A program made the translations under genes and the position numbers. DNA of 63,990 nucleotides from a virus, in the IMG/VR virus record IMGVR_UViG_3300021960_000068, positions 1-63,990 of that record. One strand, 5' to 3'. Below, in pieces: positions 7,555-14,419 of the stretch. Under the pieces are notes generated by a model. That model was not told where the DNA came from and ran no database searches. It saw only the letters and a list, made by a program, of their open reading frames with translations. Numbering within the stretch: position 1 is the stretch's first letter; the number at the start of each line of letters is the position of its first letter.

Positions 7555-7637
7555 TCGTAGTGCTTATCTAATAACATATGAGCAACTTCTTCGCTAATCA
7601 TATTGTCATTATAAAGTTTCCATATTAATTTACTCAT
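7551..7637 (-). CDS. Small helical protein, 28 aa
   Basis: MSKLIWKLYND... ending in LLDKHYE. Its start overlaps the 3' end of the DNA ligase gene by 8 bp and its stop overlaps the next ATG (ATGA), the junction style of this operon. It is too short to classify. Confidence 0.45.
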   Translation of the reverse strand: MSKLIWKLYNDNMISEEVAHMLLDKHYE

Positions 7638-8463
7638 AATTTCTAATTGTTTTGTAAAGAGGGTGTCTGTAGCTACCGGCTTTAGTACGTTCGAAGTACG
7701 TAAATGTAGCTATTTTACCGATATAGTCGTGAATATTTTCTAGTATATAACGACGATCAGAGTAGTTGTAACCCTTACCGATTGGACAACCAAACTCATT
7801 ACCATCATCATCTACCATCAAGAACTTACCAATAAGACCTGTAAACTTACCTTTACCAGCTTCATAGCCAATAATAGTAGCTTCGGTGTCACTGAAGTCT
7901 TTGAATTTTTGTAGGTTGTAGCTACGTTTTTGCTCATACGGACCGTTAAGTCTTAGTATAGAGCCTTCGTAACCTTGTTTTAAAAAGCCGTCGTAGTGTA
8001 CGTTAGCAGCCTCTTCATACTTGTTAACCTGTATAGTTTCAACAGATATAACTGAATCTGACCATAAGTTTTTACTTGACAATAGCCAGTTAAGTCTGTC
8101 TTCGTAACTAGGACCTTCAGCTATCATATCGTATACATGGTATTGTATTAGTCTATGTGCATTTAGACGATCCTCGTCAGTCGGTTTTTGTTTTCTGACC
8201 AATGATATGATTTGTTCGAAATCGTCTCTTAGATCGTGATTATACAACTCACCATCAAGAACAGCATTAGGTTGCTGATCAAAGAACTTTTCAAGATCTA
8301 TCTTAATATGTTGTAAGTTGTGGAACTCTTTACCGGTACGTGAGTACGCACCATCTTTAGTAAATATACAGCGCACGCCATCGAGCTTAGGTTGTATAAA
8401 AACCTTCTCTGAGAAATCAATTCTGTTCTCATTTACTTTATGCGCTAGCATAGGTTTTATCAT
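7630..8463 (-). CDS. ATP-dependent DNA ligase
   Basis: 277 residues. The adenylation motif I is KLDGVR (Lys26 is the likely AMP acceptor), with LDGELYN (motif III-like), YEGSILR (motif IV-like) and LQKFKDF (motif V-like) downstream. The C-terminal ~85 residues form a small OB-like domain. The protein is a minimal T7-like ligase with no BRCT or zinc finger, and would seal nicks in replicating and recombining phage DNA. The start codon overlaps the next upstream gene's stop (8460-8463, ATGA). Confidence 0.93.
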   Translation of the reverse strand: MIKPMLAHKVNENRIDFSEKVFIQPKLDGVRCIFTKDGAYSRTGKEFHNLQHIKIDLEKFFDQQPNAVLDGELYNHDLRDDFEQIISLVRKQKPTDEDRLNAHRLIQYHVYDMIAEGPSYEDRLNWLLSSKNLWSDSVISVETIQVNKYEEAANVHYDGFLKQGYEGSILRLNGPYEQKRSYNLQKFKDFSDTEATIIGYEAGKGKFTGLIGKFLMVDDDGNEFGCPIGKGYNYSDRRYILENIHDYIGKIATFTYFERTKAGSYRHPLYKTIRNYE

Positions 8464-8705
8464 AATTTTCCGTATTTAGTTTGTAATCTTTCTATTTTTC
8501 TTTTAATTATAGCTGCTTTCTCATATTCCTCTTTGTCTTCATACGTTGACAATAGGGTCATAAGTCGCGCTAGTTCTCCTATCATTATCTCTTCATCTGT
8601 TGCGGGTGGAAACTGAGTAATCTCAAGGTCACCTGAATCAAATAAAGTTTTAATAATTTTATCAGCAATTTTATCTGCTAGATAATCTAGTTCTTTTTCT
8701 GTCAT
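8460..8705 (-). CDS. Hypothetical protein with UVR-like coiled coil, 81 aa
   Basis: The C-terminal third (EDKEEYEKAAIIKRKIERLQ) resembles the UvrB/UvrC interaction motif (UVR), a short helical hairpin. The N-terminal half is an acidic helix (DYLADKIADKIIKTL). It is coupled to ligase by an ATGA overlap and to the upstream gene by another. It may be an adapter in repair or merely a coiled coil. Confidence 0.65.
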   Translation of the reverse strand: MTEKELDYLADKIADKIIKTLFDSGDLEITQFPPATDEEIMIGELARLMTLLSTYEDKEEYEKAAIIKRKIERLQTKYGKL

Positions 8706-9148
8706 ACTAATTCTTCTTTATTGTATTTTTTAAGTACCGCGTCTGGTTTACCTACAAATATAACTTTTTTAGAAAACGTGTGGTATATAGATATATAGGT
8801 TTGTTCACCTTCTTTAGGAAACAAAGTGTACACGTAGTCCGCCCAGCCATAATCATCATCAATAGGTGATAAGTATAAGCCACCAGGTCGATCTTTAAAT
8901 TCTTTTATAAACTGAGCCGCAAAACAACCTGGGCCATTTGCGTATCTATTAAGCTGTGGAGTTCTGCCTAAACCGTTTCCTATGCTAATACCTTCTAGCC
9001 ATTTGGCATATTCTACTGCCATATATTCAGGATAACCATCATATTGCTGATAAATATTCACAAGCGCAAGCTCTGGTTTTTCATGTGCTTTGTCATACGC
9101 CAAGCCTTCTTGACGTGGTATAATTCGTGTTAGTGATCTTGTGCCCAT
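8702..9148 (-). CDS. Conserved hypothetical protein (MGTRSL type), 148 aa
   Basis: I took the ATG at 9148 because MGTRSLTRI is a start pattern I recall from a family of phage and bacterial hypothetical proteins, and because the longer frame would fully overlap a better small gene (9150-9284). It is rich in Tyr, Trp and Gly (QQYDGYPEYMAVEYAKWL; YGWADYVYTLF). Some relatives are annotated only as hypothetical. Function unknown. Confidence 0.72.
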   Translation of the reverse strand: MGTRSLTRIIPRQEGLAYDKAHEKPELALVNIYQQYDGYPEYMAVEYAKWLEGISIGNGLGRTPQLNRYANGPGCFAAQFIKEFKDRPGGLYLSPIDDDYGWADYVYTLFPKEGEQTYISIYHTFSKKVIFVGKPDAVLKKYNKEELV

Positions 9149-9149
9149 A

Positions 9150-9284
9150 TTATTTAAATTTACTTGCCACGTGGCGTATTTCTTCTTTTTCATACTGTTC
9201 AAGCCCAGGTGTTTGCTGAGCATACATACGAAGTACGTAGTGAACAAACGTGCAGTCGCTTTCTGTTAGTTTAATTGTCTTCAT
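9150..9284 (-). CDS. Hypothetical protein, 44 aa
   Basis: MKTIKLTESDCTFVHYVLR... ends VASKFK. The stop is 1 nt before the start of the downstream MGTRSL gene, and the ORF displaces an N-terminal extension of that gene. Mostly helical with one Cys. No family recognised. Confidence 0.55.
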   Translation of the reverse strand: MKTIKLTESDCTFVHYVLRMYAQQTPGLEQYEKEEIRHVASKFK

Positions 9285-9297
9285 AATCTTGTTCCCA

Positions 9298-9525
9298 TTA
9301 AATTTTAGCTTTATTAATTGTTGTTATTAATGTTTCTACAGATTTTTTATCAGTAAAGCGTATCGTTGAGGTTTCAAAAACTTCAACCACCCATTTATTA
9401 TCTACAACCTCATCGCTTGCTTGAGTAATTAACCCAAAACCTCTTGCCAAATCATACGTGTAATAATAAAAATTATCACCGAATTCTTTTGTAAATCCTA
9501 AATCTACTAAGTCTTGTTCTTTCAT
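9298..9525 (-). CDS. Hypothetical protein, 75 aa
   Basis: A beta-rich small protein (DNFYYYTYDLARGFGLIT; KWVVEVFETSTIRF) of a kind common in phage early regions. The start overlaps the upstream stop (ATGA at 9522-9525). Function unknown. Confidence 0.6.
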   Translation of the reverse strand: MKEQDLVDLGFTKEFGDNFYYYTYDLARGFGLITQASDEVVDNKWVVEVFETSTIRFTDKKSVETLITTINKAKI

Positions 9526-9731
9526 AGTCCTGATTTTTTAAGGAAGTAGTTGTATACTTCTGGTATATGTTTCTTGTAGTAAGGCTGGCTATCTTTAACC
9601 CACTGTTTAAGCTCTGCTTTATTAGTAAAAGGTAGCCTGTTTATGTGATTAGCCATATTAAACATAGGTTCTATATCATCAATAAAATCACCGACTGTCC
9701 AGCCTTCCCATATATGTTTGTCTCTATTCAT
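9522..9731 (-). CDS. Hypothetical protein, 69 aa
   Basis: MNRDKHIWEGWTVGDFIDD..., helical and Trp-containing. Coupled on both sides by overlapping start/stop codons (ATGA downstream, TAATG upstream). No domain recognised. Confidence 0.6.
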   Translation of the reverse strand: MNRDKHIWEGWTVGDFIDDIEPMFNMANHINRLPFTNKAELKQWVKDSQPYYKKHIPEVYNYFLKKSGL

Positions 9732-9877
9732 TATTCCCAGTATTTGTTTACTAGATCTTCAGACCAAAGCGCTTTACTTAAATCTTTTATTGTTTCCATA
9801 AACTCATCAAATACAACTTCGTCTGTACCTAAATCTATACTGTACGTTTTCTCGTAATGTTTAATTATTATTTTCAT
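9731..9877 (-). CDS. Hypothetical protein, 48 aa
   Basis: MKIIIKHYEKTYSIDLG followed by an acidic helix ending NKYWE. The start is 1 nt from the GP88-like stop at 9879 and its stop overlaps the next ATG (TAATG). The N-terminus reads as a beta strand pair. Function unknown. Confidence 0.55.
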   Translation of the reverse strand: MKIIIKHYEKTYSIDLGTDEVVFDEFMETIKDLSKALWSEDLVNKYWE

Positions 9878-9878
9878 A

Positions 9879-10484
9879 TTAGTGAAATATTAGTCCTATT
9901 TTTTTGTTTTTGCTAAACCACTTTGTTGCCATCAAATCAATACTAGAAGCATCCACATAACCGTTAGATAGCAGATCGCTATTAGTAGAAAAGATTTTTG
10001 TGTGTCTATGTTTTCTTTCATTTATCATATGTTTTTGTTTGCCAGAATCACTGAATATAATATCGTAATTACTTGGTAATGAGGTTTTTAAAATTAAATC
10101 TACCATATTGGTATAACTGTAAAACCTTACGTTTGGGTTTTGCTTTGCAATGGTAATCCACTTTTTTAGATACGCGCCGGAATAATAATCACCGCTATCA
10201 TGGACACGTACGTAATCAGGTTTTTTACGTTTTATTTCAGCGTTCATTGCATCTACAAATCTGTCTGTTTTAGTTAGCTCGTAGCGCTTTTCGAAAGCAG
10301 GTTTTACATTGCTCCAGATATATGCGCCTTTCTTAGCGTAACAAAACTTTATACAGTCTTTAGCCATTGGGCATGTTAGTTTACCACTGGCTGATTTGTA
10401 TGCAGGTATACCGAAGTTAAACACCTTAAGCCCTAATTCTTTACTGGTCTTTTTTAATTTACTATTTTGAGTCAGAAGATTCAT
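9879..10484 (-). CDS. GP88-family phage protein
   Basis: 201 residues. The Cys cluster LTCPMAKDCIKFCYAKKG (about residues 36-53) and the later VRVHDSGDYYS with a downstream Trp are the features of the 'gene product 88' family first named in mycobacteriophages. The CxxxxxCxxxCYA spacing suggests metal or iron-sulfur binding and recalls radical-SAM motifs, but no activity is established. It sits at the head of the replication side of the left arm. Confidence 0.75.
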   Translation of the reverse strand: MNLLTQNSKLKKTSKELGLKVFNFGIPAYKSASGKLTCPMAKDCIKFCYAKKGAYIWSNVKPAFEKRYELTKTDRFVDAMNAEIKRKKPDYVRVHDSGDYYSGAYLKKWITIAKQNPNVRFYSYTNMVDLILKTSLPSNYDIIFSDSGKQKHMINERKHRHTKIFSTNSDLLSNGYVDASSIDLMATKWFSKNKKIGLIFH

Positions 10485-10490
10485 AGTACT

Positions 10491-10703
10491 CTATCTATTG
10501 TTTCTAAAGTGCTCATTTGATAGTATATTTTCAATTTTATCTTCCATACTTACTATATCTTTTGCAAGCTCAAGTATAGTATCTAGACCTCTTTGCTCTG
10601 AATAGCTAAGGTTCACGTCTATATCGCAGTCAAATAGTGTATCTACTACGTCCTGCATATCGTTTGAGGTATTTTCATACCTGCAATAACTCATGTTTGG
10701 CAT
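10491..10703 (-). CDS. Conserved phage hypothetical protein (MSYCRYENT), 70 aa
   Basis: The MPNMSYCRYENTSNDMQD start resembles a short family I recall in many marine phages; initiation at the second Met is possible. Acidic and helical after residue 20. A 32-bp promoter-like element lies 14 nt upstream of the ATG, which would leave an almost leaderless mRNA. Confidence 0.68.
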   Translation of the reverse strand: MPNMSYCRYENTSNDMQDVVDTLFDCDIDVNLSYSEQRGLDTILELAKDIVSMEDKIENILSNEHFRNNR

Positions 10704-10717
10704 ATTTATTTTTATTT

Positions 10718-10749
10718 ATTATCCGTTAGTGTTCGTGTTTTGTTTTTAA
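10718..10749 (-). promoter_or_regulatory. 32-bp promoter-like element, copy 1
   Basis: Read on the minus strand it is a divergent member (TTAAAAACAAAACACGA, N7, CGGATAAT) of a family of seven elements at 10.7-15.4 kb. GATAAT resembles a -10 box. It lies directly after the tRNA-Gln gene and 14 nt before the ATG of the 70-aa gene. Confidence 0.6.
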
Positions 10750-10753
10750 TAGT

Positions 10754-10825
10754 TGTCTCACTAGGAATCGAACCTAGACTCTTCTGAACCAAAATCAGAC
10801 GTGTTACCAATTACACCATGAGACA
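10754..10825 (-). tRNA. tRNA-Gln (UUG)
   Basis: A clean 72-nt cloverleaf on the minus strand: acceptor TGTCTCA/TGAGACA, D arm with TGTAATTGGTAACA, anticodon arm TCTGA-TTTTGGT-TCAGA with anticodon TTG at 10790-10792 (plus strand CAA), and T arm CTAGG-TTCGATT-CCTAG. CCA is not encoded. It would raise decoding of CAA, a frequent codon in the Gln-rich structural genes of this AT-rich phage. Confidence 0.95.
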
Positions 10826-10832
10826 GGTGGTT

Positions 10833-11099
10833 TTAATCTAATAAAGTCATGTATGCTGAAGGATTAGCTGATCTAAACCAGTCAATACCTTTACGCATTT
10901 CATTTATTAGTTTTTGAGATGCAAAATTAGTACGCTCAAGTATCATATTGCAACCCATAATAAAGTCATACATACTAAGCTCATTAGCATTTAACTCTGC
11001 TGGTTCGCCTGTAAATATGTTTTCTACTGTACCACCTTTTGGGTACACATCGCCATTAAACCATTTCGGTAGCGGCTTCATCTGTGTTTTCGTACTCAT
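10833..11099 (-). CDS. Conserved marine phage hypothetical protein, 88 aa
   Basis: KWFNGDVYPKGGTVENIFTG followed by LNANELSMYDFIMG is a pattern I recall from hypothetical proteins in cyanophages and other marine phages. The start may be 11099 or the internal Met at 11081; both overlap the upstream gene. It ends 8 nt before the tRNA-Gln 5' end. Function unknown. Confidence 0.68.
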   Translation of the reverse strand: MSTKTQMKPLPKWFNGDVYPKGGTVENIFTGEPAELNANELSMYDFIMGCNMILERTNFASQKLINEMRKGIDWFRSANPSAYMTLLD

Positions 11100-11520
11100 A
11101 TCCTTGTTCTATTAGTTTGTTTTCTATTTCTTCTTTTATATCGTTTACCATACTACCGTAAGACTCTTCAACGGCTTCCATAAATGGGTGCCAATCTAAG
11201 TCATCAACATACATACTTTGACCCTCCTGTATTGCTTCAGCGATTTCATCCGCTAAATCATTTTCATAATAGTGTATGTCTTCACTTACGCACACGCTAT
11301 CAGGGTTATGAGTGGCAATATAAACTGTATATCCATCTGCAGTTGTTTCTTCGTAGCAATAAAAATCAAAGTGTTTATTACTCCATTGATCTGAAACTTC
11401 GCAGTCGTAATGCTTTTCTAGTAAATTCCAAGCTTTAGTTTCGTCCATATCGTGGTACTCTAAGTACCCTTTAGCTTCTAACTTATCAGTTATTAGCTTG
11501 TCTGTTAGTATTTTTTCCAT
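11056..11520 (-). CDS. Acidic hypothetical protein, 154 aa
   Basis: Strongly acidic with many Asp, Glu and Tyr, and helical C-terminal segments (DIKEEIENKLIEQG). It overlaps neighbours at both ends (16 bp upstream, 44 bp downstream or less). Acidic small proteins in phage early regions are sometimes DNA mimics or host-takeover proteins, but nothing here identifies one. Confidence 0.62.
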   Translation of the reverse strand: MEKILTDKLITDKLEAKGYLEYHDMDETKAWNLLEKHYDCEVSDQWSNKHFDFYCYEETTADGYTVYIATHNPDSVCVSEDIHYYENDLADEIAEAIQEGQSMYVDDLDWHPFMEAVEESYGSMVNDIKEEIENKLIEQGYEYENTDEAATEMV

Positions 11521-11858
11521 TTGTTTTTGCTATAATAGTTTTTAAGAATATAATTAAATATAAAGTTTATGCGATTATTTTCGCCGTATATCATGATACG
11601 CTTTTTACTTGTCCAAGCCCTAAGCTCACCATCTTTACTAATCACCTTGTAAGGCACTTCGTAAGTTGGGTTTATTTGATATCTTGTGTAACAGTTTCTA
11701 TCAATTCTTACATAACCCGTTTGATAAGAGGCTATTGTCACACGTTTACCTCTTACATAAAAAGGTATAGCAAACTCTCTAGTTCCATTAACCTGCTGTC
11801 GCGGCGTTGTAATCTCTTCGACTTCCAAGTATTTCATCAACGTAGTCGTGTTTTCCAT
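11505..11858 (-). CDS. Hypothetical basic protein, 117 aa
   Basis: Beta-rich with many Arg and Tyr (FYVRGKRVTIASYQTGYVRI). The N-terminus overlaps the upstream gene by 71 bp; an internal Met at 11837 would reduce this to 50 bp. No known domain. Confidence 0.58.
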   Translation of the reverse strand: MENTTTLMKYLEVEEITTPRQQVNGTREFAIPFYVRGKRVTIASYQTGYVRIDRNCYTRYQINPTYEVPYKVISKDGELRAWTSKKRIMIYGENNRINFIFNYILKNYYSKNKWKKY

Positions 11859-12063
11859 AATCTAATTCTATTAGTTTTAATATATAATTCCAAGTTTCAA
11901 GCTCGCGCTTTGCAGCGTCAAGACATATTTCTAACTCGCGCATAGTTACTACACCAGTATTCTTACGCTCAATGTCATACTCTAGTCTTCTAACTTCGAG
12001 TTGCATTGCGTGTATTTTAGCAAACGCTTTGTCGTGTGCTTTTAGTTTAATCGTTTCCTTCAT
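11788..12063 (-). CDS. Coiled-coil hypothetical protein, 91 aa
   Basis: I took MKETIKLK at 12063 as the start since it is close to the upstream stop at 12047. Long charged helices (AMQLEVRRLEYDIERK; LEICLDAAKRELETW) suggest a coiled-coil dimer. The 3' end overlaps the next gene in another frame. Function unknown. Confidence 0.58.
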   Translation of the reverse strand: MKETIKLKAHDKAFAKIHAMQLEVRRLEYDIERKNTGVVTMRELEICLDAAKRELETWNYILKLIELDYGKHDYVDEILGSRRDYNAATAG

Positions 12064-12301
12064 AGTCATCAAAAATTTCATCACCCCAAATAATAGATAA
12101 AGCTGTTTGATTTACATAATCTGTATCAGAAAACAAATGAACTCGTCTTAGCTCGCCAACGGTTAAGTCTTGTACGAAGTAAGTATTTTCAAGTCTAGCA
12201 ATAACTTGCCTGACACTTGAGCTGTATTTACCTTCGTTTTCTTTAAGCTTAGCTCGCACGCGAGGCTTTAGCTTATCGTAAAGTGTCGGTATTTTAGTCA
12301 T
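12047..12301 (-). CDS. Hypothetical protein, 84 aa
   Basis: MTKIPTLYDKLKPRVRAKL... continues VRQVIARLENTYFVQDLT and ends in an acidic tail (DDYEGND). A possible small HTH-like helical protein. It follows the tRNA-like element at 12317-12384. No family assignment. Confidence 0.6.
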   Translation of the reverse strand: MTKIPTLYDKLKPRVRAKLKENEGKYSSSVRQVIARLENTYFVQDLTVGELRRVHLFSDTDYVNQTALSIIWGDEIFDDYEGND

Positions 12302-12316
12302 AATTTATAATTTTAG

Positions 12317-12384
12317 TGGACGTGGCAGGAATCGAACCTGCGTTTAGGTAATGCACAAAGCAGAACCCCTAACCCTTCACGCCC
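12317..12384 (-). ncRNA. tRNA-like element 1 (T arm and acceptor stem, atypical body)
   Basis: The 3' half is a perfect tRNA T arm (GCAGG-TTCGATT-CCTGC, 12325-12341) followed by CACGTCC and A. A matching 5' acceptor strand GGGCGTG (12378-12384) pairs with one G-T wobble. The 36 nt between do not make standard D and anticodon arms. Instead a single long hairpin (TTAGG...CCTAA) abuts the T arm. An alternative fold pairs GCACAAA (12385-12391) with TTTGTGC (12353-12359). It lies in a 164-bp gene-free gap (12302-12465) with further GC-rich inverted repeats at 12404-12440. It may be a degenerate tRNA, an odd class II tRNA or another structured RNA. Confidence 0.4.
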
Positions 12385-12465
12385 ATTTGTGCAGTCATTT
12401 CCTAAGCGCGGTGCACCACTGTCGTTAAACCGGTGCGCGTCTTTGTTATTTATTCGCTGCACATT

Positions 12466-12660
12466 CTACTTACGCCGCCAAGACCTGTGCACTGCTGCAC
12501 TGGTTTCTTGACTGACGATTTGTATTGTATTACCGGTTTTATGCTCAATAATTGGTACATAACTGTACGTTTGGGTTGTTGAGCACGACACACAAGTTTT
12601 GTAGCCCATATCTAATCGCAACTGTGGTATTTTTACACCGGGTTTACATCTACAATACAT
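12466..12660 (-). CDS. Small zinc-ribbon-like conserved protein, 64 aa
   Basis: MYCRCKPG at the N-terminus and CVSC at about residues 23-26 form a four-Cys zinc-ribbon pattern, followed by a beta-rich stretch (YVPIIEHKTGNTIQIV) that I recall from marine phage small proteins. Copy 2 of the 32-bp promoter-like element ends about 17 nt upstream of its ATG. Function unknown. Confidence 0.68.
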   Translation of the reverse strand: MYCRCKPGVKIPQLRLDMGYKTCVSCSTTQTYSYVPIIEHKTGNTIQIVSQETSAAVHRSWRRK

Positions 12661-12677
12661 ATTTATTATTTTATATT

Positions 12678-12709
12678 ATTATCCAACAGGTGTCGTATTT
12701 TGTTTGTAA
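12678..12709 (-). promoter_or_regulatory. 32-bp promoter-like element, copy 2
   Basis: Minus strand TTACAAACAAAATACGA, N7, TGGATAAT. It overlaps the last codons and stop of the 74-aa gene upstream: the gene's TAA lies inside GGATAAT. Downstream after an A/T-rich leader of 17 nt is the ATG of the 64-aa zinc-ribbon gene. Confidence 0.7.
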
Positions 12710-12903
12710 TCAGGTAATAATTCTACAGCTAGTTTTTCAACAGCTTTTTCAATAATGTGATTACAAGCGTTGTAATATTCATCACCTGATAGTTTATCTA
12801 CGATAGTTCCATCAACTGACCAGCTAATAGAATCCATCATAACTTCTTTTAAGTTATCCGCTACAGCTTCTGCAATCGAATCTAGTTCTTTCGTTTTACT
12901 CAT
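12679..12903 (-). CDS. Hypothetical acidic helical protein, 74 aa
   Basis: MSKTKELDSIAEAVADNLKE... with repeated amphipathic helices and an acidic middle. The C-terminus (DYKQNTTPVG) is encoded by the sequence that also forms promoter-like copy 2, so its tail may be set by the promoter rather than by function. The start overlaps the upstream stop (ATGA). Confidence 0.58.
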   Translation of the reverse strand: MSKTKELDSIAEAVADNLKEVMMDSISWSVDGTIVDKLSGDEYYNACNHIIEKAVEKLAVELLPDYKQNTTPVG

Positions 12904-13052
12904 TTTCTATTATTTAGTTGGTTTATTTGCTCCATTTTGTAAGCTTCATATTCTTCTCTAGGTATCCATTTATCTATTTCAGAAAAATATACCATTCCGT
13001 CTTCATATCTAAATATAATTCCGTTAAAGTTTCCTGGTTCTAAAAATTCCAT
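12900..13052 (-). CDS. Hypothetical protein, 50 aa
   Basis: MEFLEPGNFNGIIFRYEDG... is acidic, with an aromatic beta-like first half and a helical Glu/Lys-rich second half (IPREEYEAYKMEQINQL). Coupled downstream by ATGA and placed 1 nt after the upstream stop at 13054. No family recognised. Confidence 0.55.
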   Translation of the reverse strand: MEFLEPGNFNGIIFRYEDGMVYFSEIDKWIPREEYEAYKMEQINQLNNRK

Positions 13053-13053
13053 A

Positions 13054-13245
13054 TTAAAAGTAGTTTATTGTGTTATCAGAGTGGGACATCCACTCAATAT
13101 TGTTTAATTTATAGCCTTCGCTTGTTATAAACTCTTCAAAATCTTCAGTTTGCCAATGCGCAAGCGTAGTTTTATCAAAGTGGTCAGCGAGGTTGTATTG
13201 GTCTACTGAGCCATTTGCGAAGTCAAGTATAGTTATATAGTACAT
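13054..13245 (-). CDS. Hypothetical protein, 63 aa
   Basis: MYYITILDFANGSVDQYNL..., acidic and aromatic, alpha/beta in appearance. It overlaps the upstream gene by 13 bp. No domain recognised. Confidence 0.58.
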   Translation of the reverse strand: MYYITILDFANGSVDQYNLADHFDKTTLAHWQTEDFEEFITSEGYKLNNIEWMSHSDNTINYF

Positions 13246-13475
13246 TTCTTGATTTGTTTTAGTTGTTCGACTGAGTATTGTTTGCTAGTTTCACGCCACA
13301 TAGCATGGTGAGTGAACTTTCTAACTTTTGGGAAGCTAGATTTCTGACTGTGTACAATACGAGTGTATTCGTTGTCAGTTAGTCCACTGCACCTGCCTTC
13401 GTGGGCGAACTTGCGTCTATGCTCCGCAGCTCGCTGTTTTCTCATACGCGTAGAGTATTCGCATAGCTCTTTCAT
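13233..13475 (-). CDS. Hypothetical basic protein, 80 aa
   Basis: I took MKELCEYSTR at 13475, six bases after the upstream stop; an in-frame ATG at 13490 would add five residues and overlap that gene. The protein is very Arg/Lys/His rich (RMRKQRAAEHRRKFAHEG), suggesting nucleic-acid contact. No known fold. Confidence 0.58.
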   Translation of the reverse strand: MKELCEYSTRMRKQRAAEHRRKFAHEGRCSGLTDNEYTRIVHSQKSSFPKVRKFTHHAMWRETSKQYSVEQLKQIKKCTI

Positions 13476-13480
13476 AGTTG

Positions 13481-13684
13481 TTACGCCCATGGGTTATCTG
13501 ATTTAGGTACATAGGTTAGACCTTTGTAGTTGAACCATTCAGAGATACCTTCTTGGATATTACCGTCGCCTGTTAGCCTTTGTTTGAAGCCAAATGATGG
13601 AGGTAGATTACCTACGTTGTAAGGTTTGTAAATTTCGCCGTTAAGCTTGATTGTCTTGTTTGACAAGAATTTGATTGATTGCAT
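13481..13684 (-). CDS. Hypothetical protein, 67 aa
   Basis: Beta-rich (FLSNKTIKLNGEIYKPYNVG). The next promoter-like element (copy 3) ends 20 nt before its ATG at 13684, so this gene and the coupled ones after it form a likely short transcription unit. Function unknown. Confidence 0.58.
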   Translation of the reverse strand: MQSIKFLSNKTIKLNGEIYKPYNVGNLPPSFGFKQRLTGDGNIQEGISEWFNYKGLTYVPKSDNPWA

Positions 13685-13704
13685 AGTTTGTATTTGTTTA
13701 TTAT

Positions 13705-13736
13705 ATTATCCAGTAAGCGTCGTATTTTATTTGTAA
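13705..13736 (-). promoter_or_regulatory. 32-bp promoter-like element, copy 3
   Basis: Minus strand TTACAAATAAAATACGA, N7, TGGATAAT. The stop TAA of the 47-aa gene upstream is part of the element (codons TAC AAA TAA). It is followed by an AT-rich leader to the ATG at 13684. Confidence 0.7.
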
Positions 13737-13870
13737 TACTCTGCTTGCCATTGTGGAATACCTGAGTTATAACGCTCATACCATTCGCGCTCAACTGTTT
13801 CGATTTGCGCTCGGGTTAGTTTTGCAACGGTTAGTCGAGTTCTTTTTCGTGTAGTTTTGCTTCTAGCCAT
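13727..13870 (-). CDS. Small Arg-rich protein, 47 aa
   Basis: MARSKTTRKRTRLTV... with a basic N-terminus, then a helix (AQIETVEREWYERY) and an aromatic tail ending EYYK. It overlaps the end of the 79-aa gene by 40 bp in another frame. The protein-like composition of the second half supports a real gene. A DNA- or RNA-binding peptide is plausible. Confidence 0.5.
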   Translation of the reverse strand: MARSKTTRKRTRLTVAKLTRAQIETVEREWYERYNSGIPQWQAEYYK

Positions 13871-14070
13871 TCGTATTCTTCTTTGTTAATTTTATCTTCT
13901 ATTTTTACAATTAAGTCGTTAAATAAGTCTTGAGTAGTTTCACCGTCTTCTAAGTCACATTCGTGAGTTACAAAGCTTAGTACTCTTTGAGCTACGTGAG
14001 CCCAACCATTTAAGTCGTATAGGTCAGCGAAGTAGTCTATTGTTTCTTCGTTCCAAGTAAATTCTTTCAT
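13831..14070 (-). CDS. Acidic hypothetical protein, 79 aa
   Basis: MKEFTWNEETIDYFADLYDL... rich in Glu and Asp, with helical segments through to HEKELD. Coupled to the upstream 55-aa gene by ATGA. Function unknown. Confidence 0.58.
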   Translation of the reverse strand: MKEFTWNEETIDYFADLYDLNGWAHVAQRVLSFVTHECDLEDGETTQDLFNDLIVKIEDKINKEEYEWLEAKLHEKELD

Positions 14071-14234
14071 TTATTTTTATTTAAGTTAATTAACAACTGT
14101 CTTTCTCGCATAGCTTTAAAAGTATCACTTATCAGTTCACTTCTCTGTTCGCTTGTAAGACCAGCGATGTAGTTAGTATTGTAGCGTTCGTTTGCTAGTT
14201 TGTGTAAGTGGTCGTAGTAGTTTATACGTTTCAT
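14067..14234 (-). CDS. Hypothetical protein, 55 aa
   Basis: MKRINYYDHLHKLANERYN... with a helical second half (SEQRSELISDTFKAMRERQ). Promoter-like copy 4 ends 16 nt upstream of its ATG. The stop overlaps the next start (ATGA). No family recognised. Confidence 0.55.
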   Translation of the reverse strand: MKRINYYDHLHKLANERYNTNYIAGLTSEQRSELISDTFKAMRERQLLINLNKNK

Positions 14235-14250
14235 ATTAGTTGTTTATTAT

Positions 14251-14282
14251 ATTATCCAAAGAGTGTTGTATTTTATCTGTAG
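14251..14282 (-). promoter_or_regulatory. 32-bp promoter-like element, copy 4
   Basis: Minus strand CTACAGATAAAATACAA, N7, TGGATAAT. The upstream gene's final codons TAC AGA TAA are part of it. Immediately downstream is the 55-aa gene. Confidence 0.65.
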
Positions 14283-14419
14283 ATACCAAAATCTGCATCG
14301 AGCTGACCGGTGATTAAACCAAATATAAGGAAACCAATTCCAGATATTGCCATTGTAGTTAAACCAATTACGGTTGCATAAGTTATAGCTATGATAGCTT
14401 TGTGTGTAAACTTTCTCAT
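14273..14419 (-). CDS. Small membrane protein, 48 aa
   Basis: A basic N-terminus (MRKFTHK) is followed by about 33 hydrophobic residues (AIIAITYATVIGLTTMA then ISGIGFLIFGLITG), enough for one long or two short membrane helices, then an acidic tail. The end is formed by promoter-like copy 4. Small early membrane proteins often act in host takeover or superinfection exclusion; no direct evidence for that here. Confidence 0.6.
   Translation of the reverse strand: MRKFTHKAIIAITYATVIGLTTMAISGIGFLIFGLITGQLDADFGIYR

Noticed and set aside
9149-9247. N-terminal extension of the MGTRSL protein to a start at 9247
   Set aside because: It would overlap the full 44-aa gene at 9150-9284 in another frame, and MGTRSL is a typical start of the family.
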